Below the pieces are notes generated by a model that was not told the origin of the DNA, searched no databases, and worked only from the letters and a program-made list of their open reading frames with translations. 64,000 nucleotides of DNA, from assembly GCA_963760735.1 (NCBI GenBank), contig CAVXEB010000004.1:496001-560000 (forward strand), in the 5' to 3' direction. Positions 18,635-28,764 of this stretch are shown in pieces. The position numbers and the translations under genes were made by a program. Within the stretch, counting starts at the first letter, position 1; each line of letters begins with the position of its first letter. Origin of the DNA: CF-46 sp963760735 (GTDB lineage Bacteria > Chloroflexota > Limnocylindria > Limnocylindrales > CSP1-4).

Positions 18635-18997
18635 GTGGCCACGCAGGACGACGTCCGCCGGATCGCTCTCTCGCTGCCCGGGACGACCGAGGGCGAGGGT
18701 CGGTTCGCGTTCTCGGTCGATGGGAAGGGGTACGCGTGGTCGTGGATGGAGCGGGTCCATCCGAAGCGGGCACGCATCGAGAGCACCGAGGTCATCGCCG
18801 TCCGCGTCGCCGACGAGCTCGCGAAGCAGACGCTCCTCGCGACGGAGCCCGACGTCTGCTTCACCGAAGCCCACGACGACGGCTACCCGGCCGTCCTCGT
18901 CCGCCTCGAGCCGATCGACCTGCCACGACTGGAGCGAATCCTTCGCGAGGGCTGGCAGGCCCGGGCCCCGAAGCGGCAGCGGGCCGCCTCCGGCTGA
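18635..18997 (+). CDS. MmcQ/YjbR family protein
   Basis: A 120-residue protein of the MmcQ/YjbR fold (CyaY-like, proposed DNA-binding). Family features are the N-terminal DDVRRIALSLPGTTEG and the phrase FTEAHDDGYPAVLVRL. GTG at 18635 lacks a Shine-Dalgarno sequence, but TACGAT lies seven bases upstream, as expected for the -10 box of a leaderless transcript. The role is unknown. Confidence 0.82.
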   Translation: MATQDDVRRIALSLPGTTEGEGRFAFSVDGKGYAWSWMERVHPKRARIESTEVIAVRVADELAKQTLLATEPDVCFTEAHDDGYPAVLVRLEPIDLPRLERILREGWQARAPKRQRAASG

Positions 18998-19010
18998 CCC
19001 GGCCGGGTCC

Positions 19011-19919
19011 TCAGGCCAGCGCGGTCGCGGCCAGTCGCGCGGCCACGTCGACGGTCCGCTCGCCGTCGCCGCCGGTGCGGAAGTTCATCGCCGTCGCTCC
19101 GTAGCCGACCACGGGGATCGTCGACGCCAGGATCCGGACGATCTCGACGGCGACCTCCGACGGCACGCCGGCGACCTCGGGCATCGTCACCGCCCAAGCC
19201 GCCTCATCCGCGTCGAGGACGTCGTGGTCGATCGCGATGTACAGCCCGTCGACCTCGGTGGCGACGGCGCCCGCCCACGCGCGAAGGGCCGCCAGCCCCG
19301 CCTCACTCCGGACCATCCCCGCGCCGAAGTGCGCGACCGCTGACGCCGCCAGCCAGCGGGACTCGGGCCCGTCGAGGACCTGCCCGCCGATCAGGGCGGC
19401 GTGCCCGAGCTCCACGGTCGGGCCGTCGACGGCGGCCACGAGGTCGTCCGCGCCGCGGCCGAGGAGCATCGCGAACGGCATCCCCCAGACATGGCCGGAC
19501 GGGGTCGTGTCCGGCGTGTTGCAGTCGCCGTGGGCATCGAACCAGGCGATCGCGAGGCGCCGATCCGGTCGGGCCCGGCGGAGCCCGGCCATCGCCCCGG
19601 CATGGGCGCAGCAGTCACCGCCGAGGACGAAGAGGCGCTCGCCGCTCGCGACCGCGGCCGCCACCATCGCCGCCTCACGCGGCAGGAAGGCCGCGATCTC
19701 CGCCCGGTTCTTCGCCCGCGGATCGGGATCGTCGCGGACCCCGGGCTCGATCGAGAGGTCGCCGTCGTCACGGAGCTCGAGACCGGTCGATCGGACCCGG
19801 TCGAGCAGCCCCAGACGGCGGAGATCGGCGGGCGCACTCGCCATGCCGACATGGCGGCCCTCGGACAGCGAGCCGCCGAGGGCGGTCGGGACACCGACGA
19901 CGGCGACGCTCGCGTTCAC
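19011..19919 (-). CDS. Arginase/agmatinase/formimidoylglutamase-family hydrolase
   Basis: A 302-residue ureohydrolase. Metal-ligand motifs are FVLGGDCCAHAG near residue 100, AWFDAHGDCNTPDTTPSG near residue 125, and IAIDHDVLDADEAAW near residue 225. The usual histidine of GGDH is cysteine here, a variant found in some arginase-like proteins, so the second manganese site may differ. Substrate (arginine, agmatine or another guanidino compound) cannot be decided. GTG start at 19919. It converges on the MmcQ gene. Confidence 0.85.
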   Translation of the reverse strand: MNASVAVVGVPTALGGSLSEGRHVGMASAPADLRRLGLLDRVRSTGLELRDDGDLSIEPGVRDDPDPRAKNRAEIAAFLPREAAMVAAAVASGERLFVLGGDCCAHAGAMAGLRRARPDRRLAIAWFDAHGDCNTPDTTPSGHVWGMPFAMLLGRGADDLVAAVDGPTVELGHAALIGGQVLDGPESRWLAASAVAHFGAGMVRSEAGLAALRAWAGAVATEVDGLYIAIDHDVLDADEAAWAVTMPEVAGVPSEVAVEIVRILASTIPVVGYGATAMNFRTGGDGERTVDVAARLAATALA

Positions 19920-20116
19920 CTCGCCAAGCCTACCCGCCGGAGCCCGGTGGGTCGGCCGGGCGATGGTGGGACCGGCCCGCCGGAACGCTCGTGCCCGCTC
20001 CCTTGGGGCATGGCGGGACAGTCGCTACCGTCCGGGACGTACGGATGGCGAATCCAATCCCCGGATGAGGGCCGGGCTCGATCATCCAACCTGGCCGGAG
20101 GGGAATCGACCCGCCC

Positions 20117-20407
20117 ATGGACACGCCCACGCTGATCGGCACCGGCTTCTTCGCCCTGTCGGTGTTCGTCTGGTTCTTCTGCGCCTTGCTGGCCTACCAG
20201 ACGGCGGAGAAGCGAGGCCGGCGCCCGGTGACCTGGGGCGTGCTCGGGGTGATCTTCGGGCCGTTCGCGCTGTTCGCCGTCTACCTGCTGCCGCGCGGGC
20301 ACGTCGAGTCCCACCACGACAAGCAGCACCCGAGCGCCAAGCAGCACCCGACCTCCAAGGCCGACCAGCAGGCCGCGCTCTACGAGGTCCCGAAGAAGAA
20401 GCACTGA
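20117..20407 (+). CDS. Small membrane protein upstream of cydA
   Basis: A 96-residue protein with two transmembrane helices (TLIGTGFFALSVFVWFFCAL and VLGVIFGPFALFAVYLL) and a histidine/lysine-rich tail (HHDKQHPSAKQHP). It lies 36 bases before cydA on the same strand and is probably co-transcribed. It could be a small accessory subunit of the bd oxidase, but it does not match CydX, which is single-spanning and shorter. Confidence 0.68.
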   Translation: MDTPTLIGTGFFALSVFVWFFCALLAYQTAEKRGRRPVTWGVLGVIFGPFALFAVYLLPRGHVESHHDKQHPSAKQHPTSKADQQAALYEVPKKKH

Positions 20408-20443
20408 CGGGCGGCCGCCGCTCGCCCATCTGCGGGGGTTCGC

Positions 20444-21854
20444 ATGGACCCAGAGTTCCTGTCCCGGATCCAGTTCGCGCTGACGGCCAGCTTCCACTTC
20501 ATCTTCCCGCCCCTCTCGATGGGGCTGGGCCTGATGCTGGTCATCATCGGGATCATCTACGTGCGGACCAAGGACCCGAAGTGGCGGCGCCTGTCGTTCT
20601 TCTGGGTCAAGGTCTACGGCCTGATCTTCGCGGTCGGCGTCGCGACCGGGATCGTGCAGGAATTCGAGTTCGGCATGAACTGGGCCGACTATTCCCGGTT
20701 CGTCGGCAACGTCTTCGGGAGCCTGCTGGCGGCGGAGGGCGTGTTTGCGTTCTTCCTCGAGGGCGGGTTCCTCGGCCTGATGCTGTTCGGGGGCAACCGG
20801 CTCGGCCCACGGCTGTGGCTGTTCTCGATCTTCATGGTCGTCTTCGGGGCGCACTTCAGCGCCCTGTGGATCCTCATGGCCAACTCCTGGATGCAATCGC
20901 CGCAGGGCTACGAGGTCGTGGACAACCGGGCGGTCATGACCGACTTCTGGCAGGTCGTGTTCACGCCGACGTTCATCCCGCGCCTTCTGCACGTGTGGGC
21001 GGCATCGTGGACGGTCGGGGCGGCTCTGATGTGCAGCGTCAGCGCCTGGTACCTCCTGAAGAAGCAGCACATCGAGCTGGCCAAGTCGAACCTGAAGGCC
21101 GCGCTTCCCGTGTTCGTGCTGTTCGCGATCCTCAACGTCTTCGTGTTCGGGGCGAACATGGCGGTCGCCGTGACGAACAACCAGCCCCTGAAGCTGGCGT
21201 CGATGGAGGGGCTCTACCAGAGCGAATCATGCGCCCGGATGTTCGTCGTTGGCTGGGTCGACACGGCCACGCAGACGACCAGCGGGATCTCGATCCCGTG
21301 CCTTCTCAGCTTCCTCGCGTACCAGGACATCCACGCCACGGTCCAGGGCATCGACTCGTTCGCCCCCGACCCGACGCCGCCCGATCAATCTCCTGTTTCA
21401 GGTCTATCACTTCATGATCACGATGGGGCCCGCGCTGGCCGGGATCGGAGTGCTGGCGGGGATCATGTTCCTGTGGAAGCGGCGGCTCTACGAGTCCCGC
21501 TTCGTGCTCTGGCTGCTCGTCCTGACCGTGTTCATCGGCGAGGCGACGATCACCGCCGGATGGTGGACGGGTGAGATCGGTCGCCAGCCATGGGTCGTCT
21601 ACAACGTCCTCACGACCGCCGATGGCCACTCGCCGGTGCTGACCGCGATCGATGTCGCCCTGTCGCTCGGGATGTTCCTGATCCTCTACGGTCTGCTGCT
21701 CGTCCTGTTCCTGTACCTGCTCAACCGCAAGATCCACGAAGGCCCGGAGGAGCTGGAGGACGTCGAGACCGTCCCGATGTCCTCGTTGCCGGATACGTTC
21801 CGGGACGTCTTCAGCCGCAGCCGGCGCGCCGCCGACCTGGGAGACGAGCCATGA
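20444..21854 (+). CDS. cydA: Cytochrome bd ubiquinol oxidase subunit I, with frameshift
   Basis: CydA binds hemes b558, b595 and d and oxidises quinol. The N-terminus contains the heme-ligand histidine in TASFHFIFPPLSMGLGL, and the C-terminal part has GRQPWVVYNVLTTADGHSP. The frame from 20444 holds to 21382 and then shifts. One extra G at 21383 converts the expected PPINLLFQVYHFM into PPDQSPV, and the correct continuation is one base later. Removing that base gives a 469-residue short-Q-loop CydA. The stop overlaps cydB (ATGA). It may be an assembly error or a disabled gene. Confidence 0.9.
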
Positions 21855-22870
21855 CCCTCAACGACGTCTGGTTCTTCCTGTTCATCCTGATCATCGCCGG
21901 CTACCTGATCCTCGACGGGTTCGACATGGGCGTCGGCATCCTGCTGCTGCCCATGGCGCGGACCGACACCGAGCGGCGCATCCTCCTCAACAGCATCGGC
22001 CCGGTGTGGGACGGCAACGAGGTCTGGCTGGTGCTCGGCGCGGGCGTCCTGTTCGCGGTCTTCCCGCTGGCGTATGCGTCGTTGTTCTCGGGCTTGTACC
22101 TGGCCTTCGTCCTGGTCCTGCTGGTGATGATCCTCCGGACCGTCGCCCTCGAGTTCCGGTCCAAGGAGCCAGGCCGACGCTGGCGATCGGCCTGGGACAC
22201 CGTCTTCGCGGTCGCCTCGACGGGCCTCGCATTCCTCCTGGGCGTGGCCTTCGGCAACATCATCGACGGCCTGCCGCTCGATGCCCAGGGCAACATCTCG
22301 ACCGGATTGATCGGGCTGCTGACGCCGTTCCCCCTGCTCGTCGGCGCGACGACCGTCGCGATGTTCGCCATGCAGGGCGGGATCTACCTGCTGATCAAGA
22401 CGGAGGGCGAGCTGCACGACCGGCTCCAACGCGCCGTGCCGCGGATCATGATCGTGTTCTTCGTGCTCAACACGATCGTGGTCACGGCCCTCGCGGTGCT
22501 CCACCCGAACATCTCGGAGCGGTACCTCGACGACATCTGGCCGGCCCTCCTCCCGGCGGCGGCGCTTGTCGCACTCGGGGCGGCCTGGGTGTTCGTGCGG
22601 CGGGGCGACCCGTTCCGGGCCTTCCTGGCCTCGTCCGCCACGATCGGGCTGCTGCTCATCTCGGGCGGGGTGGGGCTCTACCCGAACCTCATCATCTCGA
22701 CCACGGACACGGCCTACAACCTGACGATCTTCAACGCCGCATCGGCCGACAACACCCTGGTCGTGACGCTGATCGTGGCAGCCATCGGGATCCCGTTCGT
22801 CCTGCTCTACACGACCGGCGTCTACTACATCTTCCGGGGCAAGACCAGGGTCGAGGGCGAGGGCTACTGA
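21851..22870 (+). CDS. cydB: Cytochrome bd ubiquinol oxidase subunit II
   Basis: A 339-residue membrane subunit with about eight helices. The N-terminal signature is DVWFFLFILIIAGYLILDGF followed by DMGVG, and then GPVWDGNEVWLVLGAGVLFA, both typical of CydB. Its ATG overlaps the cydA stop by four bases. With CydA it forms the oxygen-reducing oxidase used at low oxygen; the CydDC exporter needed for its assembly follows. Confidence 0.95.
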   Translation: MTLNDVWFFLFILIIAGYLILDGFDMGVGILLLPMARTDTERRILLNSIGPVWDGNEVWLVLGAGVLFAVFPLAYASLFSGLYLAFVLVLLVMILRTVALEFRSKEPGRRWRSAWDTVFAVASTGLAFLLGVAFGNIIDGLPLDAQGNISTGLIGLLTPFPLLVGATTVAMFAMQGGIYLLIKTEGELHDRLQRAVPRIMIVFFVLNTIVVTALAVLHPNISERYLDDIWPALLPAAALVALGAAWVFVRRGDPFRAFLASSATIGLLLISGGVGLYPNLIISTTDTAYNLTIFNAASADNTLVVTLIVAAIGIPFVLLYTTGVYYIFRGKTRVEGEGY

Positions 22871-22895
22871 GCCCGGCCGGACGCGATCCCGACCG

Positions 22896-25800
22896 ATGAC
22901 CAGGATCCGCGGGTCGGCTCGCGCTGGCGCGTCGGCGGCACGGATCGCCGAGACGCGCCTCCTCGCCGTGGCGCCCGGAACGCGAGGCCTCGTCGCGGTC
23001 GCGGTCACCGCGGGCCTGATCTCGGCCGGGCTGGTCGTCGTCGAGGCGCTGCTCCTGAGCGCGGTCGTGGCGGCCGCGTTCCTCGGGACTCGACCCGCGT
23101 CGACGATCCCCGGCCTGGTCGTGGGCATCGTGGTGGTGGTCATCGCCCGGCTGCCGCTCGGGCTGGCGGCGGAGCGGCTCGGCGAGACCGCCGCTGCTCG
23201 GCTCACGGACACGGTCCGGACCGGGCTGACCGACGGGCTGCTCGGGGCGGGGCCGGTCGTCGTCGGTCGGGAGCGGCGGGGGGAACTGGTGAGCGTCCTC
23301 GTCGGCGGTCTCGACGCGGTCGCCGATCTCGTCGCCGTCTACCTGCCGGCCCGCTGGCTCGCGGTCGGCGTGCCGCTCCTGATTCTCGTGGTCGTTGCCG
23401 TCCTCGATCCCCTCTCGACGCTCGTCCTTCTCGTGACCGGGCCCGTCCTCGTGCTCCTCCTCGCGACGATCGGCGGTCGGGCCGGGGCGCTCACCCAGCG
23501 TCGGTTCGACGACATGCGCTGGCTCGGGGCGTTCTTCCTCGACGTCCTCGGGGGCATCGCGACCCTGAAGATGTTCGGCCGGAGCGCCGAGCAGATCGAC
23601 ACGATCCAGCGCCTCGGACGCCGCTACGCCGACACGTCGATGGAGGTTCTCCGGACGGCGTTCCAGACTTCGTTCGTGCTGGAGTGGGGCGCATCGATCG
23701 CGGTCGCCGTGGTCGCCGTCGAGATCAGCCTCCGGCTGATGACCGGCGCGATCAACTTCGAGCGCGCCCTCGCGGTCCTGGTGATCACGCCGGCCTTCTT
23801 CCTGCCGCTCCGTCGGCTCGCTGGCCAGTACCACGTCGGGGCGGCGGGTCGTGCGGCCGCCGGCCGGATCGTCGCGATCCTCGACGAGACGCGGGCTGTG
23901 GAGGTAGGCGCCGGCGAGGCGGCCGCGGCGCCGGCGTCCGTCGGCGATCGGCCCGTGGGGATCCGCCTGGAATGCGTGACCGCGGGCTACCCGGAGCGCT
24001 CCGTCGCGGTTCTCGACGGCGTGGATCTCGACATCCCCGCGGGCGAGCTCGTCGTCGTCGTCGGGCCGACCGGTGCGGGGAAGTCGACGCTCCTCTCGGT
24101 CCTGCTGCGCTTCCTGGAGCCGACCGCCGGGCGGGTGACGGTCGACGGCCATCCGCTCGCGGCGATCGGCCCGCAGACCTGGCGCGCGTGCCTGGCGTGG
24201 GTCCCGCAGGCACCGCACCTGGTCCACGCATCGATCGCGGACAACCTCCGGCTTGCCCGGCCGGACGCGACCGCCGACGGTCACGCCATCGCCACCCGCG
24301 ACGCGGGCGCCGACGGCTTCATCGCCGGTCTGCCTTCCGGCCTCGACACGATCGTGGGGCCGGGCGGCCACGGGCTCAGCGGGGGCGAGATCCGGCGGCT
24401 GGCCATCGCCCGCGGGTTCCTCGCGGAGGCGCCGTTCCTGATCCTCGACGAGCCGACCGCGGACCTCGACCCGGCCAGCGCCGCCCGGATCCACGGGGCC
24501 CTCGCCGCGATGCGCGGCGAGCGGACGATCCTCGTCGCCACCCACGACCGGGGCCTGATGGACGTCGCCGATCGGATCGTGGTCCTGGACGCCGGCCGCG
24601 TGGTCGCGGCCGGCCCGCCGGCTGATGTCCTCCCGGTCCTGCCGTCCGCGATCGCCACGACCCTGCCCGCCCCGCCGGATGCCGCCGGCCCGGAGCGGGA
24701 CGCAGGCCCGGACGACGCCTCCGGCGGCCCATCCGACAACGTTGCGGACGCCGTCGCCGCCGGGCTGGGGCGACGGCGACCGCTGCTCCGCCGGCTCGTC
24801 GGGCTCCTCCGGCCTCAGGGACGATGGATCGCGATCGGCGCCGGGCTGGGTCTGCTCGTCGTCGTCGCGAACGTCGCGCTCGCGGGCATGTCGGCGTACC
24901 TCATCTCCCGCGCGGCGATCGTGACGAACGTCGCCGACGTTGCGCTCGCCGTCACGGCCGTGCGGGTCCTCGCGATCTCCCGCGCCGCCTTCCGCTACCT
25001 GGAGCGGCTCGTCACCCACCGCGCCACGTTCGAGGTCCTCACGACCCTCCGGACGTGGTTCTACCGCTCGATCGAGCCGCTCGCGCCGGCCCGCCTGGCC
25101 GGGATCCGGAGCGGCGACCTCCTGGCGAGGATCGGGGCGGACGTCGACACGCTCGAGACGTTTCCGGCCCGGGTCCTCCTGCCGCCCGTCGTCGCGATCG
25201 GGGTGGTCGGGTTCGGGGCTCTCGTCCTCGCTTCATTCGCACCCGCCCTCGGAGTCGCGCTGCTCGTCGGGTCACTGATCGCGGGGGTCGGCGTCCCGAT
25301 CGCGGTTCGGGGTGCCGCCCGGGGTGTTGGAGAGGCCGCGATCGTCGCCCGGGCGGAGCTGAGTGCCGCGGCCGTCGACCTCGTGACGGCGGTCGGCGAC
25401 CTCGCCGTCCTCGATCGCGAGGGGCGGTACCGCGCACGGATGCTCGCAATCGGCCGGGATCTGGACCGGCTCCGGCAGCGCGGCGGGATGCTCCGGACCG
25501 CGGGCGAAAGTTCGACCGTCCTCGTGGCCGGACTGACAGGTGCAGCGGTCCTGGCGATCGGCGCCGGCCTGGTGGCAGCCGGCCGACTCGACGGGGTCGC
25601 CCTCGCCGTCGTGACGCTCGCCGCGATCGCCTGCTTCGAGGCGTTCGGGCCGGTCGCCCAGGCCGTCGAGCTCCTGCCTCGCCACGAGCGGGCGGCGGCG
25701 CGGCTGTTCGACCTCGTCGACGTCGCCCCGGCGGTCGTGGATCCTGACCGACCGGCTCCCCGGCCGATCAGCCACGACCTCGACATCCGGCGACTGTCCT

Positions 25801-26489
25801 TCGCCTACGACGGCGGACCGCTCGCGCTCGATGACGTCTCGCTGTCGATCCCGGCGGGCGGCCGGCTCGCCGTCGTCGGCGCGAGCGGAGCCGGGAAGTC
25901 GACGATCGCGAACCTCCTCCTTCGGTTCTGGGACTACGATCGGGGCGAGATCCGCGTCGACGGTCGCGACCTCCACGAGTACCGGATCGACGAGGTCCGG
26001 TCGTGGTTCGGCGTCGTCGACCAGCGCGTCCACCTGTTCAACGGGACGATCCGCGACAACCTCGCGGTCGCCGACGCCGACGCGACCGACGCGGACATGG
26101 AGCGCGCGTGCCGGATCGCCCAGCTCCACGCCTTCATCGTCGGCCTGCCGGGCGGATACGGAAGCCGGATCGGCCACGACGGCCTGCAGCTGAGCGGCGG
26201 CCAGCGCCAGCAGCTGGCGGTCGCCCGGATGGTGCTGAAGGCCGCGCCGATCGTCGTGCTCGACGAGGCCACGGCCCACCTCGACGAGGCGACCGAGGCC
26301 CGGCTCCTCGAGGCGCTCGAGCCGTTCCTGGCACGCCGGACCGTCCTCTGGATCTCGCACCGTGCCGCGATCTCGCGGTACGTCGACCAGGTGGTCCGGT
26401 TCGACCACGGGCGCGTCGTCGGCGGTCCGGTCGGGCTCGTCCGGATCCGGCCCGATGACGACGGAGGCGACGAGAGCCGGACCGGCTGA
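22896..26489 (+). CDS. cydDC: CydD-CydC fusion, cysteine/glutathione ABC exporter
   Basis: A 1197-residue protein with two complete half-transporters in one chain. The first half has ~6 membrane helices and an ATPase with Walker A GPTGAGKST, signature LSGGEIRR and Walker B LILDEPTADLD. The second has another membrane domain, Walker A GASGAGKST, signature LSGGQRQQ and VVLDEATAHLD. The exporter sends reductants to the outer face so that cytochrome bd can mature. Fused CydDC is common in Actinobacteria and some Chloroflexota. It starts 25 bases after cydB. Confidence 0.93.
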   Translation: MTRIRGSARAGASAARIAETRLLAVAPGTRGLVAVAVTAGLISAGLVVVEALLLSAVVAAAFLGTRPASTIPGLVVGIVVVVIARLPLGLAAERLGETAAARLTDTVRTGLTDGLLGAGPVVVGRERRGELVSVLVGGLDAVADLVAVYLPARWLAVGVPLLILVVVAVLDPLSTLVLLVTGPVLVLLLATIGGRAGALTQRRFDDMRWLGAFFLDVLGGIATLKMFGRSAEQIDTIQRLGRRYADTSMEVLRTAFQTSFVLEWGASIAVAVVAVEISLRLMTGAINFERALAVLVITPAFFLPLRRLAGQYHVGAAGRAAAGRIVAILDETRAVEVGAGEAAAAPASVGDRPVGIRLECVTAGYPERSVAVLDGVDLDIPAGELVVVVGPTGAGKSTLLSVLLRFLEPTAGRVTVDGHPLAAIGPQTWRACLAWVPQAPHLVHASIADNLRLARPDATADGHAIATRDAGADGFIAGLPSGLDTIVGPGGHGLSGGEIRRLAIARGFLAEAPFLILDEPTADLDPASAARIHGALAAMRGERTILVATHDRGLMDVADRIVVLDAGRVVAAGPPADVLPVLPSAIATTLPAPPDAAGPERDAGPDDASGGPSDNVADAVAAGLGRRRPLLRRLVGLLRPQGRWIAIGAGLGLLVVVANVALAGMSAYLISRAAIVTNVADVALAVTAVRVLAISRAAFRYLERLVTHRATFEVLTTLRTWFYRSIEPLAPARLAGIRSGDLLARIGADVDTLETFPARVLLPPVVAIGVVGFGALVLASFAPALGVALLVGSLIAGVGVPIAVRGAARGVGEAAIVARAELSAAAVDLVTAVGDLAVLDREGRYRARMLAIGRDLDRLRQRGGMLRTAGESSTVLVAGLTGAAVLAIGAGLVAAGRLDGVALAVVTLAAIACFEAFGPVAQAVELLPRHERAAARLFDLVDVAPAVVDPDRPAPRPISHDLDIRRLSFAYDGGPLALDDVSLSIPAGGRLAVVGASGAGKSTIANLLLRFWDYDRGEIRVDGRDLHEYRIDEVRSWFGVVDQRVHLFNGTIRDNLAVADADATDADMERACRIAQLHAFIVGLPGGYGSRIGHDGLQLSGGQRQQLAVARMVLKAAPIVVLDEATAHLDEATEARLLEALEPFLARRTVLWISHRAAISRYVDQVVRFDHGRVVGGPVGLVRIRPDDDGGDESRTG

Positions 26490-26518
26490 CGCCGCGACCG
26501 CACCACCGAAGTGGCCGG

Positions 26519-26540
26519 CGGGGCGCGTGACCGCGCCCCG
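26519..26540. terminator. Bidirectional hairpin between cydDC and the TadG-like gene
   Basis: CGGGGCGCG, loop TGAC, CGCGCCCCG: a nine-base-pair perfect stem in the 59-base gap between two convergent genes. It has no T-tract on either side. Confidence 0.65.
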
Positions 26541-26548
26541 CCCGGGGA

Positions 26549-27880
26549 TCAGGGCAGCTGGATGAGCTTCGTGCCGCCCGCCAGCTGGTTGGCGGCCTGC
26601 TTGAACAGCGCGGCCAGGTTGGTGCTGGCTCCGGCCGTCTTCGGGACGCAGAAGAAGTGGTCGCCGTCGTCGTTCGACGTGCCCGGGCAACCGGCGTTGA
26701 CGGAGTTCGTGGCCATGGCCGCGAGCAGGGCCGTCGCCTTCTTCCCCTGCCATGCGCCCGACGTGTCGGGGCACATGATGTCGTTGGCGCCGTCGAGGCC
26801 GAAGCCGATCGTGAACAGCTCGATTCCGCTGCTCTTGACGGCGTTGGCCGCGGTGTTCGACAGCGCGCAGTAGTTGGGTCCGGCCTTGGTGGACGCGTTC
26901 GGCTGACCGTCGGTCATCAGGATGATGCCCTTGGTCACGCCGGAGCGGCCGTTGTTCAGCAGGTCGTACGCCGCCGCGGTGATCGGATCGTTGAGGTCCG
27001 TTCCGGTGCTCGAGTTCGGGAAGCAGGCGACGGCCTGGGCGAACGTGCTGCCGGATGTCGTGTAGTCCTGGTTGACCGGTGCTCCGATCCCGCTGAGGCC
27101 GACCGGGACCCAGCGGCGCAGGTCGGCCGGGAAGTTCGCGGTTCCGATCGACGTGGCGGGGGTCGTGATGCAGCCGCCGCCGTTCGTGCTCGGTCCGAGC
27201 ATTCCGAACCCCATCCACTGCCGGACCGGGTCGTAGGCCTTCCGGACCGAGTCGGCGGCGGAACGGGCGTTCGCCGTGTCGACGCCGCTCATGCTCGACG
27301 TCCGGTCGACGACGACCATGAGGTCGACCGGCGTGATCGGCTCCGTGCCGCACGGACCCCTGCAGGCGGCCGACGTCACGGCCCCGGTCGAGCCGCTGTC
27401 GACCCCGACGGCGACACCGAAGTTGTACTTGACCGTCGCGGCGGCCTGGAGAACGATCGTGTTGCAGGTGTCGCCGGCGGCCGGATCGCACACGGCCACG
27501 CAGATGGTCGAGTTGCAGGTCCAGGTCACGCCCGCGCCCGGGTCGCAAACGGCCGGCACGTCGGACATGCGCGGCGTGCTGCCGGTGCTCCCGACGACGC
27601 AGCGGAACGCAACGGTGGTCCCGGCCGGCAGGCCGCCGGGGAAGTTGCTGGCGGCGTACTGCCGGGCGACCTTGTCGGCGTTCGTCCCGTCGGCGGGCAG
27701 CTGCGACGCGCCGGCGAGGGCGCCCGCATCGAGCGCGTTCCAGAGGTTCTGATTGGCGTTGCGGAGCACGCCGATATCGATCGCCAGCGAGGCGAAGCCC
27801 ATGATCACGACGAGCGCGAGGACGAACAGGATGATGATCTGACCGCCCTCGCGGTCTCGCCTGCGCGATGACTCGGACAT
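26549..27880 (-). CDS. TadG-like protein with von Willebrand factor A domain
   Basis: A 443-residue exported protein. The N-terminus has the TadE/TadG pseudopilin-like anchor (GGQIIILFVLALVVIMGFAS). From about residue 185 a vWA domain follows, with the metal-binding MIDAS sequence VVVDRTSSMSG (D-x-[T/S]-x-S type) and a later ILMTDGQPN. Several cysteines suggest disulfides outside the membrane. ATG at 27880 has GGGGGA upstream. It follows the TadE gene and is probably part of a Flp/Tad pilus or surface adhesion system. Confidence 0.85.
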   Translation of the reverse strand: MSESSRRRDREGGQIIILFVLALVVIMGFASLAIDIGVLRNANQNLWNALDAGALAGASQLPADGTNADKVARQYAASNFPGGLPAGTTVAFRCVVGSTGSTPRMSDVPAVCDPGAGVTWTCNSTICVAVCDPAAGDTCNTIVLQAAATVKYNFGVAVGVDSGSTGAVTSAACRGPCGTEPITPVDLMVVVDRTSSMSGVDTANARSAADSVRKAYDPVRQWMGFGMLGPSTNGGGCITTPATSIGTANFPADLRRWVPVGLSGIGAPVNQDYTTSGSTFAQAVACFPNSSTGTDLNDPITAAAYDLLNNGRSGVTKGIILMTDGQPNASTKAGPNYCALSNTAANAVKSSGIELFTIGFGLDGANDIMCPDTSGAWQGKKATALLAAMATNSVNAGCPGTSNDDGDHFFCVPKTAGASTNLAALFKQAANQLAGGTKLIQLP

Positions 27881-27920
27881 CGTGGTTCCCCCGATTGAGC
27901 GCGGCCGATGCATGCCGTAC

Positions 27921-28400
27921 CTACTCGATCCGCATCTGGACGGTCGAGGTGAGGTTGAGCTGGGTGCCCATCGCGAGCGGCCAGATCATCCGGTAGGCGT
28001 AGTCGACCTGGACCACAACGGCGTCGCCGGACTGCCAGGACGGTGTGGAGCAGGCGACGAAGGCCGAACCGGAGGGCCGCTCGCAGCTGATCGCCACGTT
28101 CAGCTTCGACAGGTCGAGGCTGGTCGACATCGCCTTGACGCGGGCGTCGATGCCGGACACGTTGCCCGGCTCGACGACCCCGAGGCGGGCACCCTCGCGG
28201 GACGCGTTGATGATCGTCATCTGGGAGTAGAGGCCCAGACCGAAGTCGAGGATCCCGGCGAGGATCAGCAGGAAGACCGGCAGGACCACCGCGAACTCGA
28301 CGAGGGACTGACCGTGGGTCCTTCGGCTCGAGCGCCGTTGGGCCGACCGGGCTGCCCCGCCGTGGCGGAGCGACCTGGATGTCAAGCGTTCCGGAACCAT
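27921..28400 (-). CDS. TadE-like pseudopilin
   Basis: A 159-residue protein with the TadE signature: a basic N-terminus, then GQSLVEFAVVLPVFLLILAG, with the Glu typical of prepilin-like anchors. It is followed by a globular domain with a Cys pair (AISCERPSGSAFVACS). It lies 40 bases before the TadG-like gene on the same strand. No TadA/TadB/TadC assembly genes are in the window. Confidence 0.86.
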   Translation of the reverse strand: MVPERLTSRSLRHGGAARSAQRRSSRRTHGQSLVEFAVVLPVFLLILAGILDFGLGLYSQMTIINASREGARLGVVEPGNVSGIDARVKAMSTSLDLSKLNVAISCERPSGSAFVACSTPSWQSGDAVVVQVDYAYRMIWPLAMGTQLNLTSTVQMRIE

Positions 28401-28764
28401 CCCGACATGAACCCCCGGCTCCTGCTGGGGCTTGCGCCGGGTTCGACGCGTTGCGCCAGCAGACCGGACTTTCGGCTGCCGACATTGCGCCGTTCCTTGC
28501 GCCGTTGCGCGGGCGCATAGGCCAAAGGTCCGGGTCCAGGTGCGGTGAAGAACGGCCCGGGACCGGGCGGTGCGGTCTGGAGCCCGCGGTGCAGACTGGG
28601 TTGATCGGCCTGATCGGGACGACGCGGACCACGACCCGCCCCGCCCGATCCGGCGATCGAGAAATCAGCGGCAGTGAGATGATGGCGGGCCCGCAACGGG
28701 GCCGAGATCGCGTTCCGGACCCGTTGCCCATGCGGGAGATGGCTTGCCACTGGAGGAGAGTGGG
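28401..28764. other. Divergent intergenic region between tadE and aquaporin genes
   Basis: A 364-base gap with no convincing reading frame. It contains a GC-rich stretch with repeated TTGCGCC words (28493-28512) and should hold both divergent promoters. I cannot place them with confidence. Confidence 0.5.

Noticed and set aside
22731..27548. Minus-strand frames of more than 750 codons opposite cydDC
   Set aside because: Charged Asp/Arg/His-rich shadows of the CydDC frame; the plus-strand protein has all ABC motifs.
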